From: Actinoallomurus liliacearum | GTDB lineage: Bacteria; Actinomycetota; Actinomycetes; Streptosporangiales; Streptosporangiaceae | Assembly (NCBI RefSeq): GCF_039542035.1 | Contig: NZ_BAABHJ010000040.1 | Coordinates: 851,043 to 915,042 of the forward strand | DNA: 64,000 nt | Direction: 5' to 3' | Shown: positions 53,418 through 61,263 of the stretch, piece after piece | Layout of the letters: every line of letters begins with the position of its first letter | How positions within the stretch are numbered: position 1 is the first letter of the stretch | Program-made: the position numbers and the translations under genes | Notes under the pieces: model-generated | What the model was told of the DNA's origin: nothing | Database searches by the model: none | Seen by the model: the letters and a program-made list of their open reading frames with translations, nothing else

Positions 53418-55160
53418 ATGGCCAAGCGAACGGTGGCGGAGCAACTCGTCGACCTGCTCGTACGCGCGGGCGTCCGGCGGCTCTACGGCGTGGTCGGGGA
53501 CGCGCTGAACCCCGTCACCGACGCCGTACGCCGCAACGCCGCGATCGACTGGGTCCAGGTACGCCACGAGGAGACGGGCGCGTTCGCCGCGGGCGCTGAG
53601 GCGCAGCTCTCCGGCCATCTGGCCGCGTGCGCGGGCAGCAGCGGACCCGGCCACGTGCACCTCATCAACGGGCTGTACGACGCCCAGCGCAGCATGGCGC
53701 CGGTACTGGCCGTCGCCGCGCACATCCCCAGCGCCGAGATCGGCACGGCGTACTTCCAGGAGACCCACCCGGACCGGCTGTTCGCCGAGTGCAGCCACTA
53801 CTCCGAGCTGATCTCGACACCGGAGCAGACGCCGCGGGTCGTCACCACCGCCATCCAGCACGCCGTCGGACGTTCCGGCGTCTCCGTCGTGAGTGTGACG
53901 GGCGACGTCGCCGGGCAGGAGGCGCCGTCCCCGGACGGGGACGTCGCCATGGTCACCGAGCGGCCCACCGTACGCCCCGGCGACGCGAAGGTCGCCGAGC
54001 TGGCGCGGCTGGTCGACGAGGCCGACGCGATCACGCTGTTCTGCGGGCGCGGCACCGCCGGCGCCCACGACGAGGTCATGGAGTTCGCCGAGCGCGTCAA
54101 GGCGCCGGTCGGGCACGCGCTGCGCGGCAAGGACTGGATCCAGTACGACAACCCGTTCGACGTCGGCATGTCCGGGCTGCTCGGCTACGGCGCCGCGTAC
54201 GAGGCGATGCACGAGGCCGACCTGCTGATCCTGCTGGGCACCGACTTCCCTTACACCGCCTTCCTGCCCGAGGACGTGCGCACCGCCCAGGTCGACATCC
54301 TGGCCGAGCACCTGGGCCGTCGCTCCCGCCTGGACGTGGCGGTCTGGGGAGACGTCCGGGAGACGCTGTGCGCGCTCATCCCGCGGGTCCGGGAGAAGAC
54401 CGACCGCCGTTTCCTGGACCGGATGCTGAAGAAGCACGCCGACGCCCTCGAAGGAGTGGTCACCGCCTACACCCGTGACGTCGAACACCACCGGCCGATC
54501 CACCCGGAGTACGTCGCCGCAATCCTGGACGAGGAGGCCGCCGACGACGCGGTCTTCACGGTCGACACCGGGATGTGCAACGTCTGGGCGGCCCGCTACC
54601 TGTCCCCGAACGGCCGGCGCCGGATGATCGGCTCGTTCACGCACGGCTCGATGGCGAACGCCATGCCCCAGGCCATCGGCGCGCAACTGCTCGACCCCGG
54701 CCGGCAGGTCGTCAGCATGTCCGGCGACGGCGGCTTCTCGATGCTGATGGGCGACCTTCTCACCCTGGTCGACCACGACCTGCCGGTGACGGTCGTGCTG
54801 TTCGACAACTCCAGCCTCGGCATGGTCGACCTGGAGATGATGGTCGGGGGCTTTCCGCCGTACGCGACCACCTATCCGCACACCGACTACGCCGCGATCG
54901 CGCGCGCCGCCGGGGCGCACGCCGTCCGCGTCGAGGACCCGCGTGACGTACGCGACGCGCTCCGCGAGGGCCTGGCGCACCCCGGCCCGTCACTGGTGGA
55001 CCTGGTCACCGACCCGAACGCCCTGTCGATCCCGCCGCGCATCACCGGCCGCCAACTGGCCGGCTTCGCCACGACCACGAGCAAGCTGGTGCTGACCGGC
55101 GGCGTCGGCCGCATGGTCCAGCTCGCCCGCTCCAACCTGCGCAACATCCCGCGCCCGTGA
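53418..55160 (+). CDS. thiamine-diphosphate enzyme, pyruvate oxidase/dehydrogenase type
   Basis: A 580-residue ThDP enzyme of the PoxB/acetolactate-synthase superfamily. The N-terminal PYR domain has the cofactor-activating Glu in VQVRHEETGAFAAGAEAQLS; the middle domain is at about 190-330; the C-terminal PP domain has the metal site (SMSGDGGFSMLMGDLLTLVD, then VLFDNSSLGMVDLEMM). The layout fits quinone-dependent pyruvate dehydrogenase (PoxB), which makes acetate and CO2 from pyruvate with FAD. ATG 53418 follows a GGGGGGA stretch. It runs towards the HAD gene with only four bases between the stops. Confidence 0.88.
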   Translation: MAKRTVAEQLVDLLVRAGVRRLYGVVGDALNPVTDAVRRNAAIDWVQVRHEETGAFAAGAEAQLSGHLAACAGSSGPGHVHLINGLYDAQRSMAPVLAVAAHIPSAEIGTAYFQETHPDRLFAECSHYSELISTPEQTPRVVTTAIQHAVGRSGVSVVSVTGDVAGQEAPSPDGDVAMVTERPTVRPGDAKVAELARLVDEADAITLFCGRGTAGAHDEVMEFAERVKAPVGHALRGKDWIQYDNPFDVGMSGLLGYGAAYEAMHEADLLILLGTDFPYTAFLPEDVRTAQVDILAEHLGRRSRLDVAVWGDVRETLCALIPRVREKTDRRFLDRMLKKHADALEGVVTAYTRDVEHHRPIHPEYVAAILDEEAADDAVFTVDTGMCNVWAARYLSPNGRRRMIGSFTHGSMANAMPQAIGAQLLDPGRQVVSMSGDGGFSMLMGDLLTLVDHDLPVTVVLFDNSSLGMVDLEMMVGGFPPYATTYPHTDYAAIARAAGAHAVRVEDPRDVRDALREGLAHPGPSLVDLVTDPNALSIPPRITGRQLAGFATTTSKLVLTGGVGRMVQLARSNLRNIPRP

Positions 55161-55164
55161 TGCG

Positions 55165-55806
55165 TCAGTTCTCGGTGAGGAGCGTACGGCCGAGCGCGTA
55201 CGCCTCCTGCAGGTCGCTGCCGCGGTAGCTGAGCGCGGCGAGGTCGGCCAGGTGGTGGTCCGCGTTCACCGCCACCGTCCTGGTCAGCCGCTGGAACAGT
55301 GGAGCGTCGGACATCGAGTCCCCGTACGCGACGCACCGCGCGTGCGTGAGGTCGTGCCGCTCGCAGATCTCCGCCACGATCCGGACCTTGTCCTGGGGAG
55401 TGAGGACGTTCTCCGGATCGAGCGGCTCGACGAACGGCAGGGCCGGGAACCGGGAGGCCACCACCTCGTCGAAGCCGAGGTCGAGCAGGTGGCGGGCGAA
55501 GAAGTCGGGCGACATGGTGATCACCACCGAGCGTTCCCCGCGCGCCCGGATGTCCGCGCACACCTCCCGGATCCCGGACAGCCAGGGACTGGCGGCGAAC
55601 GCGGCGGCGACGTCCAAGGGCGTCAGCTCCCGCCACAGCGCGGGGAGGGCGGACGAGAAGGCGCGCGTATCGATCTCCCCGGCCGCGAACCGCTCTTCCA
55701 ACTCGACCAGCGCATCCGTCGACCCGACGTGCCGCGCGATCTGCAGGCTCGCCGTCGTCCCCTCGAGGAGGGTCCCGTCCATGTCGAACACGTGAAGAGA
55801 CGTCAC
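55165..55806 (-). CDS. HAD-family phosphatase (HAD-IB, phosphoserine-phosphatase-like)
   Basis: A 213-residue hydrolase with all four HAD motifs: LHVFDMDGTLLEGTTASLQI (nucleophile Asp), SVVITMSPDFF (Ser/Thr), a Lys in TPQDKVRIVAEIC, and VAYGDSMSDAPLF (acidic pair). The cap is small and helical as in the SerB-like group. GTG 55806 places the first motif at the N-terminus as in relatives; the frame is open to 55887. Substrate unknown; phosphoserine or another phosphomonoester is likely. Confidence 0.85.
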   Translation of the reverse strand: MTSLHVFDMDGTLLEGTTASLQIARHVGSTDALVELEERFAAGEIDTRAFSSALPALWRELTPLDVAAAFAASPWLSGIREVCADIRARGERSVVITMSPDFFARHLLDLGFDEVVASRFPALPFVEPLDPENVLTPQDKVRIVAEICERHDLTHARCVAYGDSMSDAPLFQRLTRTVAVNADHHLADLAALSYRGSDLQEAYALGRTLLTEN

Positions 55807-55926
55807 AGGCGGCAAGTCTGGCCGACCACCCACCACCGACACGAACGAATTAACCACCCTGATGTGACGAAGCGCACCATTGCTCACGATTGCTCACGAT
55901 TGCAGGCTGCGGACCGTCTCTTCCGG

Positions 55927-55969
55927 AAGAAGCGGCCGACGGTCGCTCTTCCTAAGAAGCGGCCGATGG
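55927..55969 (+). repeat. 16-bp near-identical direct repeat
   Basis: AAGAAGCGGCCGACGG (55927-55942) and AAGAAGCGGCCGATGG (55954-55969) lie just upstream of the 36-residue peptide gene. In the peptide's frame both encode KKRP. Confidence 0.65.
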
Positions 55970-55998
55970 CCGCCCAAACTGAGCAGAAGGGCAGAGCT

Positions 55999-56109
55999 AT
56001 GACTCCTCGCCACCCTGACAACAGCCCCAAGGGTCCGGGCACTCCCCGACCCGGCGGCGGCGGCGGACCGACGCCGTCCGGGCCGCACACCCCTCGACCC
56101 GGCAGCTGA
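55999..56109 (+). CDS. short proline/glycine-rich peptide
   Basis: A 36-codon frame: MTPRHPDNSPKGPGTPRPGG, then a Gly run and TPSGPHTPRPGS. ATG 55999 follows AGAAGGGCAGAGCT, an acceptable ribosome site, and a clear intrinsic terminator lies 37 bases after the stop, so a short dedicated transcript is plausible. TPRPG occurs twice. Upstream in the same frame are two KKRP-encoding repeats, so a longer form (ATG 55966) is possible. No family recognised. Confidence 0.4.
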   Translation: MTPRHPDNSPKGPGTPRPGGGGGPTPSGPHTPRPGS

Positions 56110-56145
56110 CCTGGGCCCCCGGCCCGGTAACTGACCTGTGAACCG

Positions 56146-56187
56146 GTCCCGGCGGGGCGGCTTCAAGCCGCTCCCGCCGGGACTTTT
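56146..56187 (+). terminator. intrinsic terminator
   Basis: GTCCCGGCGGG pairs with CCCGCCGGGAC, and CGGCTT with AAGCCG inside it, followed by TTTT. It ends the short-peptide transcript. Confidence 0.85.
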
Positions 56188-56207
56188 GCTTTGTCGAATC
56201 CGGCACC

Positions 56208-56213
56208 TACGAT
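56208..56213 (+). promoter_or_regulatory. -10 element of a probable leaderless gene
   Basis: TACGAT, with TTGCTT 16 bases upstream (56186-56191), lies 8 bases before ATG 56222, which has no ribosome site. Transcription would start at or next to the start codon. Confidence 0.5.
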
Positions 56214-56221
56214 CGCTGCTC

Positions 56222-57046
56222 ATGGCCGTACCCGATCTGCATGAACTGCGTGATGGAAGCCGTCGCCGGGCCGGTGCGCGGCCCCGGGGCCCGGAGATGG
56301 TCCGGGTCGAGGACGTGCGCGGACCGGACGGACTCACGCTGCGGCACTATCGCCCGTCCGAGGAGGAGCGGCCGCTCGTCGTCTTCGTCCACGGCGGCGC
56401 CTGGGTGATGTGCGACCTGGACACCCATGACCGAACCTGCCGGCGCATCGCCGAGGCGTGCGACGTGGAGGTTCTCGCCGTGGACTACCGGCGGGCTCCC
56501 GAGCATCCGTACCCGGCGGCCATCGACGACGTGGTCGACGTCCTGCGCCGGGTCGAGCCGGTGGCGGTGGCGGGCGACAGCTCGGGCGGCCACGTGGCGA
56601 CGATGGCCTGCCTGCGGCTGCGCGACGAGGGCGGCCCGCTGCCCCGCGCACAGATCCTCATCTGCCCCAACACGGACCTGACACTGTCCCGGCCCAGCGT
56701 CCAGGAGAAGAGCGCCGACTATGGGCCGGCGGCCGACTTCCTCGCCTGGGCCGTCGAGCAGTGGACGCCCGATCCGGCGACGCGCGTTCCGGCCAGCCCG
56801 CTGTTCGCCGCCGACCTGCGGGGCATGCCGGACACGATCCTCGTGACCGCCGAGCACGACACGCTCCGCGACGAGGGCGACGCCTACGCGGACCGGCTGG
56901 CCGAGGCCGGGGTCCGCACCGTGCACCGGCGGGAGCCCGGACTGGTGCACGGCTTCATCCAGAACATGGACCTGACCTCCGAGGAGGCGGCCGCCGCCGC
57001 GCAGCGGCTGTTCGCCGACATCACGGCCCTGATCCACGGGCGATAG
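56222..57046 (+). CDS. alpha/beta hydrolase (HSL-type esterase)
   Basis: A 274-residue esterase of the hormone-sensitive-lipase group. Motifs are VVFVHGGAWVMCDLDTHDR (oxyanion HGG), VAVAGDSSGGHVATMACLRL (nucleophile Ser), the Asp in ILVTAEHDTLRDEGDAYADR, and His in GLVHGFIQ. It would hydrolyse short-chain esters in the cytoplasm. ATG 56222 matches the family N-terminus and is probably leaderless; the frame is open to 56138. A nucleoside-kinase-like gene follows four bases later, so the two are co-transcribed. Confidence 0.88.
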   Translation: MAVPDLHELRDGSRRRAGARPRGPEMVRVEDVRGPDGLTLRHYRPSEEERPLVVFVHGGAWVMCDLDTHDRTCRRIAEACDVEVLAVDYRRAPEHPYPAAIDDVVDVLRRVEPVAVAGDSSGGHVATMACLRLRDEGGPLPRAQILICPNTDLTLSRPSVQEKSADYGPAADFLAWAVEQWTPDPATRVPASPLFAADLRGMPDTILVTAEHDTLRDEGDAYADRLAEAGVRTVHRREPGLVHGFIQNMDLTSEEAAAAAQRLFADITALIHGR

Positions 57047-57050
57047 GCCG

Positions 57051-57659
57051 GTGAGCGAGATCGACCGTCGGTGGGTGCGGGACCTGGCCGCGCGGCTGCG
57101 CACGGCGCCGGCCCGCGCCGGCCGGACACGCGTCATCGCGATCGACGGGCGGTCCGGCTCCGGCAAGTCGACGCTCGCCGCCTCGCTGCACCGGGAGTCG
57201 GGCGCGCCGGTGGTGAGCCTCGAGGACCTCTACGGCGGCTGGGACGGCCTCGAGCACGGCGTCGACCTGCTGGTCGCGGAGGTCCTCGCTCCGCTGGCCG
57301 CCGAGCGCACCGCGTACGTCCCACGGTACGACTGGACGGCCGCGCGCTGGCGGACGCCGATCGAGCTTTCCCCGCCCGCGCTGCTCATCGTCGAAGGCGT
57401 CGGGGCCGGAGCGCGTCGTGCCGCCGGCTACGCGAGCGTGCTGGTCTGGCTGGAGGCGGGGGAGCGGACCCGCCGGCGGCGGGCGCTCGACCGCGACGGT
57501 GACGCCTACGCGCCGCACTGGGAGAGGTGGGCGGCGCAGGAGGCCGAACTGCTCACCCGCGAGACGACGTGGGACCGCGCCGACGTCGCCCTGGACACCG
57601 ACGCCGGCCCCGGCTCCTGGACGGACGCCGACTCGCCGCCGCGACGCGCTCGCGAGTAG
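57051..57659 (+). CDS. uridine-kinase-like P-loop ATPase
   Basis: A 202-residue P-loop kinase. The Walker A motif is VIAIDGRSGSGKSTLAASLH, followed by VVSLEDLYGGWDGL, RYDWTAARW and a Walker-B-like PALLIVEGVGAG. The layout is that of uridine kinase/phosphoribulokinase relatives that act on small hydroxyl substrates; the exact substrate is unknown. GTG 57051 lies four bases after the esterase stop with GATAGGCC upstream. The last 15 residues are charged. Confidence 0.85.
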   Translation: MSEIDRRWVRDLAARLRTAPARAGRTRVIAIDGRSGSGKSTLAASLHRESGAPVVSLEDLYGGWDGLEHGVDLLVAEVLAPLAAERTAYVPRYDWTAARWRTPIELSPPALLIVEGVGAGARRAAGYASVLVWLEAGERTRRRRALDRDGDAYAPHWERWAAQEAELLTRETTWDRADVALDTDAGPGSWTDADSPPRRARE

Positions 57660-57661
57660 GG

Positions 57662-57692
57662 CAGGCCCTCCCGGTGTCGCCGGGAGGGCCTG
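57662..57692. terminator. bidirectional hairpin terminator
   Basis: CAGGCCCTCCCGG, loop of 5, CCGGGAGGGCCTG: a perfect 13-bp stem between the convergent kinase and SGNH genes. Confidence 0.78.
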
Positions 57693-57704
57693 GCCGGGGT
57701 CGGT

Positions 57705-59003
57705 TCAGTTCCCCCAGGTGAAGGAGACGAAGTGGGCGAGGTGGTCGGCCTCCCGGGCGTAGCCCGCCTTGGTCGGGTGGTAGGACTCGTCGTCGTGGGC
57801 TCCGAAGCTGGCCGTGTTGTGGTCGTGCCTGCCCTGCATGAGCCCGTTCGCGTAGCGGCTGCCCGCGTCGGTGCAGATGTCGTGTCCGGCGAAGGCCTTC
57901 TCCTCATCGAGGACGGCGGCGCCGGCCTGCTTGGCGACCTCCGTGATGAGGGCGTTCAGCTTGTGCCACGTACGGTGCACGCGGTCGAGATCGGGCTGGC
58001 TCATCTTCGTTCCGTAGCCCAGTGTGTCGCCGCAGTCGGCCGCGTTGGCCGGTAGCCGCGCGGGGAAGACGTCGGGGTAGGTGAGGACGACGAGGTGTGC
58101 CTTGGGCGCCTTGGCCGTGATCGCCGTGTAGGCGTTCTTGAGGCTGTTCCGGAGGTCGGGGCCGTCGATCTTGGCGTCGGCTTCGGTGAGGTTCTTGTTC
58201 CAGCAGTCGTCCACGTCCTGTTGGCTTCTCAGGCCGTTGATGCAGTTGCTCAGGATGTCGGCGAACTTCACGTCGTTCCCGCCGATGGTGAGCGTCACCA
58301 GGCGGGTGTTCGCGCCGAGTGCGCTGCGGTCCGTGACCTGGGGAGAGGGCCGGTCGCCGGTCTTCTCGACGATGTCGTGGGTGGTGGCGCCGTTGCAGGC
58401 GAGCAGGACGGGACGGGTGTCGCCGAGCCAGGACGGCAGGTGGTACGACTGGGGGTACATCCACGAATACGTCGCCGTCGAGCGATGGCAGTTCCCGGTG
58501 TTTCCCGGGTCGTCGTCCTGATACGTGCCGGTGCCGGCGGCGTAGGAGTCGCCGAGGGCCACGAACGGCTGTGAACCGTCGTCGGTGGCGGACGTGGTCT
58601 TGGGCGTCTCGGAGTCACACGGCGGTACGCCGGGTGAGCGGCCGTCGGTGCCCTGCGCCTGGGTGGTGACGTAGTGGTCGTAAACCCACCCGCCGTCCGC
58701 GAGCTTGTCCCAGGTGTGACTGGCCAGCCCGTCGTACGGGTCGTCGCCGCCGTCCGTGGTCTGGCACACGACCGCGACCTCGTCGCCTTCCTTGAGTTCC
58801 CGTAGCGGGTCGCCGACGTGCGGGTTCCGCTGCACCACCAGCGTTCCGTCCGTGCCCTGGACGTTGTAGTGCGCCGGCGCGGAGGCGCACTCCCCCGTGC
58901 CGGGATCGGTCGTGCACGCCCGCGCCGGAGTCCCGGTCAGTACGACGGAGGCGGCGGACAGGATGATCGCTGCGGCCGGCACGATCGCTTTGAAGGCCAT
59001 CAT
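57705..59003 (-). CDS. secreted SGNH/GDSL hydrolase with an N-terminal SH3-like domain
   Basis: A 432-residue exported esterase. Residues 1-29 are a signal peptide (LSAASVVLTGTPARA). Residues 30-135 form a domain with GTGECASAPAHYNVQGTDGT, HTWDKLADGGWVYDHYVTT and a closing PPCDSE; it is shared with the gene at 59023. Then comes an SGNH domain with FVALGDSYAAGTGTYQDD (Ser), LVTLTIGGNDVKFADIL (Gly, Asn) and DDESYHPTKAGYAREADHL (Asp, His). ATG 59003 follows AAAAGGACG. It starts 19 bases after the CHAP gene stop on the same strand, so the two are very likely one operon. Confidence 0.9.
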   Translation of the reverse strand: MMAFKAIVPAAAIILSAASVVLTGTPARACTTDPGTGECASAPAHYNVQGTDGTLVVQRNPHVGDPLRELKEGDEVAVVCQTTDGGDDPYDGLASHTWDKLADGGWVYDHYVTTQAQGTDGRSPGVPPCDSETPKTTSATDDGSQPFVALGDSYAAGTGTYQDDDPGNTGNCHRSTATYSWMYPQSYHLPSWLGDTRPVLLACNGATTHDIVEKTGDRPSPQVTDRSALGANTRLVTLTIGGNDVKFADILSNCINGLRSQQDVDDCWNKNLTEADAKIDGPDLRNSLKNAYTAITAKAPKAHLVVLTYPDVFPARLPANAADCGDTLGYGTKMSQPDLDRVHRTWHKLNALITEVAKQAGAAVLDEEKAFAGHDICTDAGSRYANGLMQGRHDHNTASFGAHDDESYHPTKAGYAREADHLAHFVSFTWGN

Positions 59004-59022
59004 TCAACGTCCTTTTCTGCTG

Positions 59023-59904
59023 TCAGAAGTGCAGGAATCGGCTCGGGTCGGAGGTGGGAATGATCCGGGTGTTCCAGCGGTGAAAACGGCCCCAGTTGTA
59101 TTCCTCGATCTTGATCGTGCCGTTGTCGTAGACGGCCTCGACGTAGGCGACGTGGCCGGCGGTACCGGCCCCGTTGCGGCCGCCTTTCCACTGCGCGACG
59201 TCTCCGGCGCGCGGTGTCTTGTCGACGGGGGCGTCCCACTGACCGGCATCGCCCAGCCAGTCCGGAGATTCGGCGTGATGCAGCCCGTCGGAGCGAACGG
59301 CCCATGCGGCGAAGGAGGTGCACTCGCCCTCGTAGTAGCCGTGACCGTCGGCGACCCAGGCGTCCTGCGCCGGCCAGGGGTAGGCGCCGGAGAGCGTTGC
59401 GGTCGGCTGCGTGCGGGGAGTGGTCCGGGAACGGTGCCCGGTCGAACTCGGGGTGCCGTTCTGCTCGCCCGACGACGTGGGGCCTGCGCCGCAGTGGCGG
59501 ACCCCGCGCGACCAGCCGTTCGGGTCCTGGGGCGGCGTGGTGACGTAGTGGTCGTACACCCAGCCGCCTGCGGTGGTGAAGTCCCAGGTGTGGCTGTACA
59601 GGTGGTCGTAGGGGTCGGTGCCGCCGTCGTTGATCTGGCAGATCACACCGATGCCGGCGCCTTCCCGCACGCGTTTCTTGACGTGGTCGACCTGGGGGAT
59701 GGTCTGGACGGCGAGGGTGCCGTCCGTCCCCTTGACCTTGTAGGGGACGGGGGTCGTGCAGGCGCCGGAGTACGGATCGGCGGCGGGGCAGGGACCGGCG
59801 TGCGCGGGAGTGGTGGCGGCGATGATCCCCGTGGTGAGGGTGGTGGCGATCGTGGCCGCGATTCCGAGGGCCAGACGCCGTAGCGCGGGATGGCGAAGAC
59901 TCAC
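59023..59904 (-). CDS. secreted CHAP-domain protein with the same N-terminal domain
   Basis: A 293-residue exported protein. Residues 1-37 are a signal peptide (AATIATTLTTGIIAATTPAHA). The next 100 residues repeat the domain of the SGNH gene (YSGACTTPVPYKVKGTDGTL, SHTWDFTTAGGWVYDHYVTT, HCGAG). After a Thr-rich linker follows a CHAP amidase domain: YYEGECTSFAAWAVRSDGLH (catalytic Cys), AGDVAQWKGG, and AGHVAYVEAVYDNGTIKIEE (His). It should cleave peptidoglycan peptides or similar amides. GTG 59904 has GGGAGGAC upstream; the longer open frame to 60243 is not supported. First gene of the pair. Confidence 0.9.
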   Translation of the reverse strand: MSLRHPALRRLALGIAATIATTLTTGIIAATTPAHAGPCPAADPYSGACTTPVPYKVKGTDGTLAVQTIPQVDHVKKRVREGAGIGVICQINDGGTDPYDHLYSHTWDFTTAGGWVYDHYVTTPPQDPNGWSRGVRHCGAGPTSSGEQNGTPSSTGHRSRTTPRTQPTATLSGAYPWPAQDAWVADGHGYYEGECTSFAAWAVRSDGLHHAESPDWLGDAGQWDAPVDKTPRAGDVAQWKGGRNGAGTAGHVAYVEAVYDNGTIKIEEYNWGRFHRWNTRIIPTSDPSRFLHF

Positions 59905-59984
59905 TTCAGGTCCTCCCGTGAGGGGCTGTGACAAAGAGCGAATCGCGCAGGGATTCGCACGGCAGGACCTGTATAGGACGGTGG

Positions 59985-60054
59985 TTGTCCAATTACCGCT
60001 GGAGTGGACAATCGCCTCGGCCGGTTGTCCATCCCGGATCCGAGGCGTTGTCCA
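59985..60054. promoter_or_regulatory. cluster of TTGTCCA motifs
   Basis: TTGTCCA occurs at 59985-59991, 60025-60031 and 60048-60054, and inverted (TGGACAA) at 60005-60011, all within 70 bases between the divergent CHAP and DUF5954 genes. The first direct copy and the inverted copy form a dyad with a 13-base centre. A regulator-binding array is the likeliest explanation; the regulator is unknown. Confidence 0.5.
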
Positions 60055-60241
60055 TAAGCCGCTTTCGGCGCCTTCAATCCTCTTTATGGTCATTAGCGAC
60101 ATAACTCGTAAATCCTCACTGCCCAGAATGCTAAAACCGTCGTCGGCCGCACCGACCAGGGGATCGCCGCGCCGGACCGCTTTTCCCCTGGATCCGGGGA
60201 AAGCGATGCGCGCCCCGGAGTTCGCAGGTAAAGATGGGCCC

Positions 60242-61210
60242 ATGTCCTTTCCGTTAATGCCTGGATACGACTACATCAATGTGGTCGCGGACCTCGACCC
60301 GGTCGCCGCGATGCGTGATCGGGACCTCGGGGACCGCATCCGGACCTTCACCAAGCTCCTCCCGGCGGGAGCGCCCGACTTCGGGTACGCCGTGCAGAAG
60401 GGCACCGAGTGGCGCATCGGCTGCGTCGGCGCGGGCGATCCGGAGGGCGCCCGGTACTCCCTGGCCGCCGCCCTGCGGATGGGGTCGAAGGACGAGGACG
60501 ACCCGGAGACCGTCCGCGCCATGCGCGCGGCGGCCGACCGGCTCGACCCGGAGGACGGCAAGCAGCTTCCCAAGGACGAGTGGGAGATCGGCGACCGCCG
60601 CTACCGGGTGATCAGGATCGAGAAGTTCACCCTGATCGGACAGCGGCTGATGGAGCCGCCGCGGCCCACCGACACCGACCCTCCGTACGGCGCCCGGATG
60701 CTCGAGGACCACCTCATCGACCCGCGGACGCCGGTGGGGCAGTGGGAGGCGCAGCTGCGGCTGAACCTCGTCGGGCACCTGCCCATCCCCGGCACCGTCC
60801 CCGAGACGGTGCAGATCGAGGCCCGGCACGCGATCCGCACCCACCCAGGCGTGGTCCTGCTCCCGCCGACCTACACGGTGGTGGAGATCAAGGGAGACTC
60901 CTGGGACCCCCTCACCGGCGCGGACGGTCCCGATCAGGCCCGTACGCACCTGGCGAAGTACTTCAGCGAGCTGCTGCCCCGGCTGCTGGAGTTCCAGGGC
61001 GAGCCCGCCACTCCTGAGGAGATCGCCGAGTGGAACGACGCCGCCGACCAGATCGAGGCGATGAGCGGGCCGGAGTTCGCGGTGCTGGACCGGAGGTTCC
61101 GCATCGTGCGCGTCTCGCGGATGCTGCGCGTCGGCCGCGACGGCCCCGAAGGGCCCCGCCCGTCGGACCAGGAGCGGTACGGCATGCACGGCACGGAGTC
61201 ACGGTCCTGA
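60242..61210 (+). CDS. DUF5954 family protein
   Basis: A 322-residue protein recognised as the actinomycete DUF5954 family (IGDRRYRVIRIEKFTLIGQR, PRPTDTDPPYGARMLEDHLI, HPGVVLLPPTYTVVEIKGDS, FAVLDRRFRIVRVSRMLRVG). It has two similar strand-rich parts, each with a RRYRVIRIEKF-type motif (the second FRIVRVSRMLRVG), suggesting an internal duplication. No signal peptide or membrane segment; function unknown. ATG 60242 has no good ribosome site. Confidence 0.75.
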   Translation: MSFPLMPGYDYINVVADLDPVAAMRDRDLGDRIRTFTKLLPAGAPDFGYAVQKGTEWRIGCVGAGDPEGARYSLAAALRMGSKDEDDPETVRAMRAAADRLDPEDGKQLPKDEWEIGDRRYRVIRIEKFTLIGQRLMEPPRPTDTDPPYGARMLEDHLIDPRTPVGQWEAQLRLNLVGHLPIPGTVPETVQIEARHAIRTHPGVVLLPPTYTVVEIKGDSWDPLTGADGPDQARTHLAKYFSELLPRLLEFQGEPATPEEIAEWNDAADQIEAMSGPEFAVLDRRFRIVRVSRMLRVGRDGPEGPRPSDQERYGMHGTESRS

Positions 61211-61229
61211 TTCCGATTTAGCGCGCCAT

Positions 61230-61263
61230 CTGATGATCATTAGGATCCTCGGGTGATCATCAG
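61230..61263. promoter_or_regulatory. 10-bp perfect inverted repeat over a promoter and start codon
   Basis: CTGATGATCA (61230-61239) and TGATCATCAG (61254-61263) are exact inverse complements, 14 bases apart. Between them lie TAGGAT (61241-61246, a -10 element) and the first base of the GTG start at 61253. It is either an operator over a leaderless promoter or an RNA hairpin at the 5' end. Confidence 0.55.
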
